From: Cyclobacteriaceae bacterium
GTDB taxonomy: Bacteria > Bacteroidota > Bacteroidia > Cytophagales > Cyclobacteriaceae
DNA length: 64,000 bases
NCBI GenBank assembly: GCA_020832305.1
Contig: JAFIEV010000017.1
Span: 328,236-392,235 of the forward strand
Reading direction: 5' to 3'
Shown here: positions 45,969 to 53,688 of the stretch, piece after piece
Layout: each line of letters opens with the position of its first letter
Position numbering within the stretch: position 1 is the stretch's first letter
Program-made: the position numbers and the translations under genes
The notes under the pieces: generated by a model
What the model saw: the letters and a program-made list of their open reading frames with translations, nothing else
Database searches by the model: none
What the model was told of the DNA's origin: nothing

Positions 45969-46949
45969 ATGGTTGAAAAACAATTCCGAGAGGTTATAAA
46001 AGATGCTATGACAGAAGAAATGCGCAGAGACGAAGGCGTATTTCTTATGGGAGAAGAAGTGGCAGAATACAATGGAGCTTATAAGGCCAGCCAGGGAATG
46101 TTGGAGGAATTTGGCCCACAGCGTGTTCTCGATACACCAATTTCAGAGCTTGGTTTCGCGGGCCTGGGTGTGGGAGCAGCAATGAACGGATTACGTCCGA
46201 TCATTGAGTTTATGACTTTTAATTTCTCGCTGGTCGCCATAGACCAGGTAATAAATGCCGCCGCTAAGATGTATTCCATGTCTGGTGGTCAATATTCGGT
46301 GCCTATTGTTTTCAGGGGGCCAACAGGCAATGCAGGCCAGTTAGGAGCTCAACATTCACAGAATTTTGAAAACTGGTATGCCAATACACCCGGGCTTAAA
46401 GTTGTGGTTCCTTCTAATCCCTACGATGCTAAAGGCTTGTTAAAAACGTCTATTCGCGATGACGATCCGGTTATTTTCATGGAGTCAGAATTGATGTATG
46501 GCGATAAGGCCATGATTCCTGAAGAAGAGTATCTGATTCCCATTGGAAAAGGCAAGGTAGTTAAAGAAGGAAATGATGTTACCATCGTTAGCTTTGGTAA
46601 AATCATGAAAGTAGCGATGGAGGCAGCCAAAGAACTCGAAAAGGATAATATAAGTGCCGAAGTAATCGACTTGAGGACTGTAAGGCCTATTGATTATGCT
46701 TTATTGGTTGAATCAGTTAAGAAAACCAACCGTATGGTAGTGGTAGAAGAAGCCTGGCCTCTGGCAGCCATCTCTTCTGAAATAGCCTACCATGTGCAAA
46801 GAAATGCATTTGACTATCTGGATGCACCTGTTATTCGTGTAAACAGTATGGATTTACCTTTACCTTATGCACCCACACTAATTGATGTTGTGCTGCCCAA
46901 TGTAAAGAGAACCATTGAAGCTGTAAAGTCAGTTGCCTATGTTCGCTAA
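45969..46949 (+). CDS. pdhB: Pyruvate dehydrogenase E1 component subunit beta
   Basis: A 326-residue thiamine-diphosphate-dependent E1 beta subunit that with E1 alpha decarboxylates pyruvate to feed acetyl-CoA. Characteristic stretches: 'FREVIKDAMTEEMRRDEGVF', 'GEEVAEYNGAYKASQGMLEE', 'DTPISELGFAGLGVGAAMNG', 'GNAGQLGAQHSQNFENWYAN', and the C-terminal transketolase domain ('VEEAWPLAAISSEIAY', 'LPLPYAPTLIDVVLPN'). The start is the ATG at 45969. The alpha and E2 genes are not adjacent, as often in this phylum. Confidence 0.95.
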   Translation: MVEKQFREVIKDAMTEEMRRDEGVFLMGEEVAEYNGAYKASQGMLEEFGPQRVLDTPISELGFAGLGVGAAMNGLRPIIEFMTFNFSLVAIDQVINAAAKMYSMSGGQYSVPIVFRGPTGNAGQLGAQHSQNFENWYANTPGLKVVVPSNPYDAKGLLKTSIRDDDPVIFMESELMYGDKAMIPEEEYLIPIGKGKVVKEGNDVTIVSFGKIMKVAMEAAKELEKDNISAEVIDLRTVRPIDYALLVESVKKTNRMVVVEEAWPLAAISSEIAYHVQRNAFDYLDAPVIRVNSMDLPLPYAPTLIDVVLPNVKRTIEAVKSVAYVR

Positions 46950-46976
46950 GTTTTGAGCAATATTAAACAAGAAATA

Positions 46977-47009
46977 AAAAAAGGCTTCCATGTACGGGAA
47001 GCCTTTTTT
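46977..47009 (+). terminator. Terminator after pdhB
   Basis: GGCTTCC (46983-46989) pairs with GGAAGCC (46997-47003), flanked by a run of A before and T after, giving a longer stem. It may serve both directions. Confidence 0.85.
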
Positions 47010-47190
47010 ATTTAAAGCTTTGATAAAGAAAAGTTCAGAGGTTTTTTTATTCATTTACAGATACTTTTCTTTCAAACTTCAGGAATCTTCCTGAAATTCC
47101 AGTGTTTTATACTTGATCTTCAGGCAAATTATAATTCCCTCGTCTTGCCCAACCCTGAAGGATATTGTTTTGGGCATGCCTGGTATCGCT

Positions 47191-48525
47191 TTATTTTCCG
47201 AATGCAGATTTCAATCCTGATAAGGCCCTTTTGCCTCCACCTAGTTTATTCATGGTTTTCATCATTTTTCTCATATCGCTGAACTGCTTCATGAGATTGT
47301 TAACCTCCTGAATAGAAGTCCCGCTACCATCGGCAATCCGTTTTTTGCGACTGCCATTAATTATATCAGGATTATGTCGCTCTTGAACTGTCATAGATTT
47401 GATAATAGCTTCTATAGGCTTAAAGGAATCATCATCAATATCCACATCTTTCATAACCTTGTTCATTCCGGGTAACATGCCGACAAGATCCTTTATATTC
47501 CCCATTTTTTTGATTTGTTCGAGCTGAGACAGAAAGTCTTCAAAGTTAAACTGATTCTTTCTGATTTTTTGATTCAGCCTTCGCGCCTCATCTTCGTCAA
47601 AATTCTGCTGTGCCTTTTCTACCAATGATATCACATCACCCATACCCAGAATCCTTTGGGCCATCCTGTCGGGATGAAAGACATCAAGGGCTTCCATTTT
47701 TTCACCGGTACTGATGAATTTAATAGGCTTCTCCACAACACTCCGGATTGAAAGCGCGGCACCACCTCTGGCATCACCATCGAGTTTGGTTAAAACCACA
47801 CCGTCGAAATTGAGCTTTTCATTGAACTCTTTAGCGGTATTGACTGCATCCTGGCCCGTCATGGAATCTACCACAAACAAAGTTTCTGAAGGCTTAAGCG
47901 ATGATTTGAGAGATGATATCTCCTTCATCATTTCATCATCTATGGCCAATCGACCTGCTGTATCGACGATTAATACCTTTTTGGCAGTTTTTTTGGCGTG
48001 GGATATGGCATTTTTGGCGATAGCTACCGCATCTTTGTTTTCAGGTTCTGCATATACTTCTACGCCAATTTGCTCACCGAGTACTTTCAATTGATCGATC
48101 GCCGCCGGACGATAAATATCACATGCAGCCAACATAACCTGGCGTCCCTGCTTTTTGAGATGAGCGGCCAATTTCCCGCTAAAGGTAGTTTTACCTGAAC
48201 CCTGTAAACCTGCGATAAGTATTACGGCCGGATCACCCTGCAATTGAATGTCTTTACGGGTTCCACCCATCATAAATGCCAATTCCTCAGCAGTAATCTT
48301 AACAAGCAACTGACCAGGTGATACTGAAATCAATACATCACGGCCTAAGGCTTTTTCCTTAATTGTGTCGGTAACTTCCTTTGCAACTTTATAATTAACA
48401 TCCGCATCAATCAGGGCTTTTCTGATTTCTTTAACCGTTTTGGCAACATTAACTTCGGTAATTCTGCCTTCGCCCTTCAGCGTTTTAAATGCCTGTTCAA
48501 GCTTAAAACTCAGATTTTCAAACAT
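47191..48525 (-). CDS. ffh: Signal recognition particle protein Ffh
   Basis: A 444-residue SRP54-type GTPase that targets nascent membrane and secreted proteins. The N domain is followed by the G domain with G1 'GLQGSGKTTFSGKL', the insertion box region, 'LIVDTAGRLAIDDEMM', 'VLTKLDGDARGGAALSI' and 'FISTGEKMEALDVFHP'. The Met-rich M domain for signal peptides and 4.5S RNA follows ('MGNIKDLVGMLPGMNKVMKD', 'MKQFSDMRKMMKTMNKLGGG'). A TATTTTTG promoter element lies just upstream. No SRP RNA gene was recognised in the window. Confidence 0.97.
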   Translation of the reverse strand: MFENLSFKLEQAFKTLKGEGRITEVNVAKTVKEIRKALIDADVNYKVAKEVTDTIKEKALGRDVLISVSPGQLLVKITAEELAFMMGGTRKDIQLQGDPAVILIAGLQGSGKTTFSGKLAAHLKKQGRQVMLAACDIYRPAAIDQLKVLGEQIGVEVYAEPENKDAVAIAKNAISHAKKTAKKVLIVDTAGRLAIDDEMMKEISSLKSSLKPSETLFVVDSMTGQDAVNTAKEFNEKLNFDGVVLTKLDGDARGGAALSIRSVVEKPIKFISTGEKMEALDVFHPDRMAQRILGMGDVISLVEKAQQNFDEDEARRLNQKIRKNQFNFEDFLSQLEQIKKMGNIKDLVGMLPGMNKVMKDVDIDDDSFKPIEAIIKSMTVQERHNPDIINGSRKKRIADGSGTSIQEVNNLMKQFSDMRKMMKTMNKLGGGKRALSGLKSAFGK

Positions 48526-48544
48526 AACTCTTCACTTTAAGGTA

Positions 48545-48552
48545 CAAAAATA
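48545..48552 (-). promoter_or_regulatory. -7 element of ffh
   Basis: On the minus strand TATTTTTG ends 19 nt before the ATG of ffh at 48525. A TTTG 24 nt further upstream is a loose -33 candidate. Confidence 0.45.
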
Positions 48553-48760
48553 CAAATTGACAATGAATATCCCTTACAAATATCTTATTTGAACTTTCAG
48601 AATGTCCGCCTCTGTAACAAACAACACATGAAAACTGAGCGAAAACGGACATACCTGAGAGATTTACGGAGTTGTATTTTGTGATATTGGATTGATAATT
48701 AGGGGTTTAATTTATATGGTATATTTTTTGAGAGCACTTCAGTAAAACACTTATACTATT

Positions 48761-49462
48761 ATGAAAAATCATACCGCTTGTTTCGTATTGGCTTTTGTCA
48801 TTTTTTCTGCCTTTGTTAATGTTACCCCGGCTCAGTCCCAGGACTGGGAGATAATATCTACCAGTGATTTTTACGAAATATATATGGAAGGCCCGGTGGA
48901 GCTTATCCTCGCTCAAGGCCCATCCTGCAAGGTGCAATTGCAATATGATGGCCCTTCACGCGACAAGGTAAATATATACAGCGCAAAAGGCAGACTCAAT
49001 ATTTTGCATGACGGCAGTACCCGTTGGAGAAAAGAGACCATTAAGGTAAGGGTTACCGTGTCTGATCTGGAATTACTGCATATCCAGGGCGCGGTTTCCA
49101 TTAAAACCGATGGTGCTTTGTTTGTCGACAATCTCAAAATTGCTTTCGATGGGGTTGGCACGACAAATCTCAACCTCGATGCAAGGAAAATTATTTCAGA
49201 GATTAATGGTGTTGGATCCTTTTATTTGGCTGGTAAAACCGACTATCATAAAGTGAATTTTTCCGGTGTAGGTAAGTACGATGCCATCGAGCTTGAAAGT
49301 AAATTTACCTCTGTAGATTCTGATGGTATAGGTACGGTAAAAGTGCACGCAGGAGAAAAATTTATTGGCAATGCCAGTGGCATCGGAACGGTAGAGTACG
49401 CGGGTAATCCTCAGGATGTACGGGTTGATGCTACCGGTATTGGCAAAGTAAGAAGACATTAA
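48761..49462 (+). CDS. DUF2807 (GIN-domain) secreted beta-helix protein
   Basis: A 233-residue exported protein with a signal peptide ('HTACFVLAFVIFSAFVNVTP', cut near AQS). The rest is a DUF2807 right-handed beta-helix: 'YEIYMEGPVELILAQGPSC' opens it, and six 'GVG/GIG' turns recur every 18-20 residues ('FDGVGTTNL', 'INGVGSFYL', 'FSGVGKYDA', 'SDGIGTVKV', 'ASGIGTVEY', 'ATGIGKVRR'). Such proteins are head domains of putative adhesins or cell-surface proteins of unknown role. It is convergent with rlmN. Confidence 0.85.
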   Translation: MKNHTACFVLAFVIFSAFVNVTPAQSQDWEIISTSDFYEIYMEGPVELILAQGPSCKVQLQYDGPSRDKVNIYSAKGRLNILHDGSTRWRKETIKVRVTVSDLELLHIQGAVSIKTDGALFVDNLKIAFDGVGTTNLNLDARKIISEINGVGSFYLAGKTDYHKVNFSGVGKYDAIELESKFTSVDSDGIGTVKVHAGEKFIGNASGIGTVEYAGNPQDVRVDATGIGKVRRH

Positions 49463-49497
49463 TCTCGTTGGGCAAGCCGGGAAAAGGCATGTTTTTA

Positions 49498-50550
49498 CTA
49501 CTTGCTCTTATTGGCAAGCTGACCACAGGCTGCATCTATGTCTTTACCCCGGCTTCTTCTTACATTTACAATTAACCCCTTATCTTCTAAAAAGGTGCAG
49601 AACCTTTCTAACTTATCTTCGGTCGTATTTACAAAGCTTGCTTCAGCAATCGGGTTATATTCGATTATGTTGATTTTGGAGGGTACTTTTTTGGCAAAAC
49701 TCCACAATTCCTTTGCGTCTTCTATACCATCGTTAAAACCATCGAATACAATGTATTCAAAAGTTATGCGATTGCGGGTGTTTTTGTAAAAATATTGCAA
49801 GGCTTCCTGAAGTACATTGAGCTTATTGGATTCGTTAATGGCCATGATCTGATTTCTTTTCTGGTCATTGGCCGCGTGCAAGGATAATGCAAGGTTAAAT
49901 TTCACAGCGTCATCGGCTAGTTTTTTAATCATTTTGGCAATGCCTGCGGTGGATAGTGTAATTCTCTTTGCCGACATGCCCAGGCCCTGTTCGTTGGTTA
50001 TTTTATCAATGGCCGCCAATACGTTGTTGTAATTAAGTAAAGGCTCGCCCATCCCCATAAAAACAATATTGCTCAGGGGAAGGTCATAGTTCTGCTGCGC
50101 AAGCTGGTTAATGATGACCACCTGATCGTATATTTCTGCTGCTTCAAGGTTTCTTTTCCGGCCCATGTACCCTGTTGCACAGAATTTACAGGACAGGGAA
50201 CAACCCACCTGAGAGGATATACAGGCTGTCATGCGGTCGTCTGCGGGAATCAGCACGCCCTCTATTATATTGCCGTCGTAGAGCTTAAAAACAGACTTAA
50301 TGGTACCGTCATTACTTTTCTGACTTTGGTAAGGGACTACGTTACGAATTTCGAATTTAGACTTTAAGAGCTCCCTTACAGACTTTGATAAATTGGTCAT
50401 TTCATCAAAATCAGTGCATGACTTTTTCCAAAGCCATTCCATCACCTGCCGGGCTCTGAATTTTTTATCACCTTGTTGTTCAAAAAAATCTCCAAGATCT
50501 TCAAGAGACAAACTTCTTATATCATCTTTTTGTATGGTATCAGCATTCAT
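49498..50550 (-). CDS. rlmN: 23S rRNA/tRNA adenine C2-methyltransferase RlmN
   Basis: A 350-residue radical-SAM enzyme methylating C2 of A2503 in 23S rRNA and A37 in some tRNAs. The cluster motif C-x3-C-x2-C is in 'GCSLSCKFCATGYMG'. The N-terminal domain ('RQVMEWLWKKSCTDFDEMTN') and 'NIVFMGMGEPLLNYNNVLAA' are typical. The second methyl-carrying Cys is in 'IDAACGQLANKSK' at the end. TATCTTTG is only 4 nt before the ATG, as at rluD. Transcription should therefore be leaderless. Confidence 0.96.
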   Translation of the reverse strand: MNADTIQKDDIRSLSLEDLGDFFEQQGDKKFRARQVMEWLWKKSCTDFDEMTNLSKSVRELLKSKFEIRNVVPYQSQKSNDGTIKSVFKLYDGNIIEGVLIPADDRMTACISSQVGCSLSCKFCATGYMGRKRNLEAAEIYDQVVIINQLAQQNYDLPLSNIVFMGMGEPLLNYNNVLAAIDKITNEQGLGMSAKRITLSTAGIAKMIKKLADDAVKFNLALSLHAANDQKRNQIMAINESNKLNVLQEALQYFYKNTRNRITFEYIVFDGFNDGIEDAKELWSFAKKVPSKINIIEYNPIAEASFVNTTEDKLERFCTFLEDKGLIVNVRRSRGKDIDAACGQLANKSK

Positions 50551-50554
50551 GATG

Positions 50555-50562
50555 CAAAGATA
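50555..50562 (-). promoter_or_regulatory. -7 element abutting the rlmN start
   Basis: On the minus strand TATCTTTG, then CATC, then the ATG. The spacing matches that at rluD and the PIN toxin gene. Confidence 0.5.
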
Positions 50563-50636
50563 ACGAATGCCTGCTTACATCTGTTTTGGGAGGGATAGAA
50601 TTATTAGACCCTAATTAATACATAAGCAATTATCTG

Positions 50637-51728
50637 TCAGCGCAAAATGGAATAGCTGGCTTCAAGTGGGAAATGGTCAGAATGGGTCATATCCCTGCGG
50701 GTCTTAAAGCGCTGCGCTTTGAGATTACGGGTGAAAAACTGATTGTCGATACGTAAAAAGAAAAGACGGCCATTGAAAGAAAAGCCAAAACCAAACCCTG
50801 CTGTTTCAAAGGCATTATTCATTATCTGGCCAAGTCGGCGGTACACATAACTGTAAGGTATTTCATTAAAATCTCCACATAATACTACCGGATAGGGGCT
50901 TTCTACTATATGTTGAATCAGATAATCTACCTGTACCGCCCTGGTGGAGAGTCCTTTCCTCAATTTATAAGCTGTATCCATATAACTGTTTTTCAGTCTT
51001 TCTGTATTGAAGATGTTTTCTTCATCGATGCTCATTGATTCGAAATGAATGTTGTATATCCTGATGGTATCAGCGGGCAAAACGACATCGGCAAACATGG
51101 CATTTTGAAATTTTTTATCCTCAGAAATAATAATGCCGGTGTTGGCAAAAGGATATTTACTGAAAATCGCCATACCAAACTCACCATTGTTTTTGTCCCG
51201 GAATACGATTCGGTTATGATGATGAATAAAGCCTGCTTTACGCATCTTTTGCTCTACATTGTAAATATCTGAGTCATCCTGGTTATAATATTCCTGAATG
51301 CATTTAATGGCAGCAGGATGGTCGACAGTCCATCGTATCATTTGTTTTGAGCTGATGAGGTCATCGTTTCGAAGGTATTGGTAGGTATTGAATACTCTTA
51401 CATTAAAGCTCAGCACATCGAAATCGCCTTTGCTATTGTTAAAAATTCCGGCGACAGCGAAGGAAGACTGTATATGATTATATCCAATGGCCAGCAATAG
51501 CAGATAAAAAATAGCAGACCATCGTTTAAACAAAGCAGCACGGATAAAGAAAACACTAAGCACTATTAATAAAACAGGAATGATAAAACCCGCAAATCCT
51601 GCAGGCCAATAGGCAGCAGGCGATTGTGTGACACCATAATAAGTTAAAATGGCCACCAAGCCAATGCATACATACCAGATTTTTCTCAAAATTTGTTCAG
51701 TTTTTTCAAAATATGGATAAAAAGTCAT
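50637..51728 (-). CDS. Membrane-anchored endonuclease/exonuclease/phosphatase family protein
   Basis: A 363-residue protein. Two or three N-terminal membrane helices ('IWYVCIGLVAILTYYGV', 'FIIPVLLIVLSVFFIRA', 'AIFYLLLLAIGYNHIQ') are followed by an EEP-fold catalytic domain facing the periplasm. 'DVLSFNVRVFN' opens it; metal or catalytic residues appear in 'CIQEYYNQ', 'GEFGMAIFSKYP', 'IYNIHFES', 'VVLCGDFNEIPYSYVYRR' and the final 'THSDHFPLEA'. It may act on nucleic acids or phospholipids; the substrate is unknown. A TATTTTTG element ends 7 nt before the ATG. Confidence 0.88.
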   Translation of the reverse strand: MTFYPYFEKTEQILRKIWYVCIGLVAILTYYGVTQSPAAYWPAGFAGFIIPVLLIVLSVFFIRAALFKRWSAIFYLLLLAIGYNHIQSSFAVAGIFNNSKGDFDVLSFNVRVFNTYQYLRNDDLISSKQMIRWTVDHPAAIKCIQEYYNQDDSDIYNVEQKMRKAGFIHHHNRIVFRDKNNGEFGMAIFSKYPFANTGIIISEDKKFQNAMFADVVLPADTIRIYNIHFESMSIDEENIFNTERLKNSYMDTAYKLRKGLSTRAVQVDYLIQHIVESPYPVVLCGDFNEIPYSYVYRRLGQIMNNAFETAGFGFGFSFNGRLFFLRIDNQFFTRNLKAQRFKTRRDMTHSDHFPLEASYSILR

Positions 51729-51735
51729 TCAAACT

Positions 51736-51743
51736 CAAAAATA
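51736..51743 (-). promoter_or_regulatory. -7 element close to the EEP gene start
   Basis: TATTTTTG on the minus strand, ending 7 nt before the ATG at 51728. Transcripts would have a leader of at most a few nucleotides. Confidence 0.4.
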
Positions 51744-51851
51744 ATCGTTTCAGCATTGAAGCACATTTGTTTGATGTATTAATTTTATGCCAATAATTAA
51801 ATAAGTACTGAATTGGTTTTCGGTAACGTAATATTTATGTAAATCTGCGAT

Positions 51852-52634
51852 ATGAAAAAAATAGCGATAATAGGCGGAGGCAACCTGGGCGCTTCCATTG
51901 CAGAAGGCTTATTGAACAGTGGTCGTTTTGAACCGGGTCAGATTACCGTTACCAGAAGAAGAACTGATATGCTGGCCAGCCTGGCCGCTCGTGGAGTTAT
52001 GGTACACAGCGATAATGTAGAAGCCGTCAAGAATGCTGAAATTGTCATTTTGGCTGTTAAGCCTTATAATGTTGAAAATATTTTGCTTCAGATTTCGAGT
52101 AGTCTGGAGGAGAAACACATCGTAATATCCGTTGCCAGTGGTATTTCTATAAGTGAAATGGAAGCCGTTATCCGGCAGCCGGTAACACTGTTTCGGGCCA
52201 TGCCCAATACCGCCATTGCCATACAGGAATCAATGACTTGTATTTCTACCAAAAATGGTGGTGAGAAGCATATTCAGGAGGTAATGAATCTTTTTGACCA
52301 CCTGGGCAAATCCATTATTATCAACGAAGAACTTATGGATGCCGCTACCGTACTGGCAGCCTGTGGCATTGCTTATGCGCTTCGATTTATCAGGGCAGCC
52401 TCCCAGGGAGGTATAGAAATTGGCTTTGATGCGCAAACAGCCCAAATCATATCGGCCCAAACCGTGCGTGGCGCTGCCGGTTTGCTCATCAAAGGAGGCC
52501 AGCACCCTGAGCGCGAAATTGATAAGGTGACCACTCCACAGGGTTGTACCATTGCCGGCCTCAATGAAATGGAGCACCGAGGCTTCAGTTCTTCATTGAT
52601 TAAAGGAATATTAACCTCATATAAAAAGATTTGA
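51852..52634 (+). CDS. proC: Pyrroline-5-carboxylate reductase
   Basis: A 260-residue enzyme for the last step of proline synthesis, reducing P5C with NAD(P)H. 'IAIIGGGNLGASIAEGLLNS' is the dinucleotide-binding fold, 'LAVKPYNVENIL' the second strand pair, 'FRAMPNTAIAIQESMT' the substrate loop, and the C-terminal dimerisation helix ends with 'DKVTTPQGCTIAGLNEMEH'. Length is normal. Its stop overlaps the TTG start of the phosphoesterase gene (TTGA), suggesting coupling. Confidence 0.95.
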   Translation: MKKIAIIGGGNLGASIAEGLLNSGRFEPGQITVTRRRTDMLASLAARGVMVHSDNVEAVKNAEIVILAVKPYNVENILLQISSSLEEKHIVISVASGISISEMEAVIRQPVTLFRAMPNTAIAIQESMTCISTKNGGEKHIQEVMNLFDHLGKSIIINEELMDAATVLAACGIAYALRFIRAASQGGIEIGFDAQTAQIISAQTVRGAAGLLIKGGQHPEREIDKVTTPQGCTIAGLNEMEHRGFSSSLIKGILTSYKKI

Positions 52635-53305
52635 GTCGTTGTTACGTAATACCGGATGTACATGGTTGCAGCAAAACGCTTGCAAAGTTATATGGCGATT
52701 TGCTGAAACCCGATGCTTCCGATATATTGGTTTTTTTAGGCGATTATGTCAATAAGGGGCCAGATCCCAGGGGTGTAATTGATTTCCTGATCAGCTTACA
52801 AGACATTCACAACAACCTTTTTTTCCTAAGGGGTAATCACGATCAATTACTGCTCGATAGTATGGCGACCGGGTTTACCGGTCCTGAGTATTTCGAAAAA
52901 TCGCTGGTGGCTACCCTGAATAATTTTAATGTCGACCATCCTTCCAAGATACCTGATAGGTATATTGATTTTTTGCGCAATACCATTTTTTATTATATCT
53001 GTGAGCCCTATCTGATGATACATGCCGGATTGAATTTTAGCATTGAAAACCCTATGGATGATACCGAAGCGATGTTGTATCTGAGAGAGATGGATCCTGT
53101 GCCTTCTTTGATTGGCAATCGCATCATCATTCACGGTCACATACCCAAAAAGCTCGAGGATGTAGAAGCACTGTTGCAGGATCGCAGCCGCTATGCCTAT
53201 GGCATCGACGCGGGTTGTGTGTATCCCGAAAAAGGAATGGGGCATCTGGTGGCCCTGGAGCTAACTGGCTGGCAATTGTTTGTATGCGCAAATGTGGATT
53301 TTTAA
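52631..53305 (+). CDS. Calcineurin-like metallophosphoesterase (PP1/PrpA type)
   Basis: A 224-residue serine/threonine-phosphatase-like enzyme. Metal-site motifs are 'VIPDVHG', 'LVFLGDYVNKGPDPRGV' (a variant of GDxxDRG, with Asn-Lys in place of Asp-Arg), 'FLRGNHDQLLLD', 'LMIHAGLN' and 'IIHGHIPKK'. The variant suggests altered substrate use, perhaps a nucleotide or diadenosine phosphatase rather than a protein phosphatase (inference). The TTG start overlaps the proC stop by 4 nt. Confidence 0.85.
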   Translation: MSRCYVIPDVHGCSKTLAKLYGDLLKPDASDILVFLGDYVNKGPDPRGVIDFLISLQDIHNNLFFLRGNHDQLLLDSMATGFTGPEYFEKSLVATLNNFNVDHPSKIPDRYIDFLRNTIFYYICEPYLMIHAGLNFSIENPMDDTEAMLYLREMDPVPSLIGNRIIIHGHIPKKLEDVEALLQDRSRYAYGIDAGCVYPEKGMGHLVALELTGWQLFVCANVDF

Positions 53306-53688
53306 GCTAAAGAAAGCGCTAAAATGTGCAGTTACTATATAGAAAGAGGGCTGAGAAAGCACGTTTCTATAATGTATATCCAGCATATTAAGACACCATA
53401 CATCAATATGATATACGATTTTCTGTGTTCCTTAATTAAGGAAAGTAGTAAGCGTGATAGGGTAAAATACAGAGCTAATTTAAGATAAAGACGTGTTTTA
53501 ACCCAGAGACTAGAAAGGGATGTGAGTAAAATAAATCACTATATTCAAGAATTCAGTATGCCGCATGATTATCATTTAAGACAACCCCAGAGACCCTGAT
53601 CAACAAGCTTCCCAAAAAAATCTTTATATTCAAATTAACCTTAGTAGATTTGCACTCTGATTTACCAAAGTTTACTGTAGAAATTGTT
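53306..53688. other. 383 bp gene-free region before gltX
   Basis: Non-coding and AT-rich. It contains a perfect 16 bp palindrome, TTCCTTAATTAAGGAA, at 53429-53444, and near gltX the promoter element TAGATTTG (53645-53652). Otherwise no gene, tRNA or clear terminator is seen. Confidence 0.55.
53645..53652 (+). promoter_or_regulatory. -7 element of gltX
   Basis: TAGATTTG ends 36 nt before the ATG at 53689. It overlaps an upstream in-frame TTG at 53650, arguing against that earlier start. Confidence 0.5.

Noticed and set aside
47078..47095. TTCAGGAA-TC-TTCCTGAA palindrome downstream of ffh
   Set aside because: It is symmetrical but lacks a T tract in either direction and has only a 2 nt centre, so I could not support a terminator or operator call.
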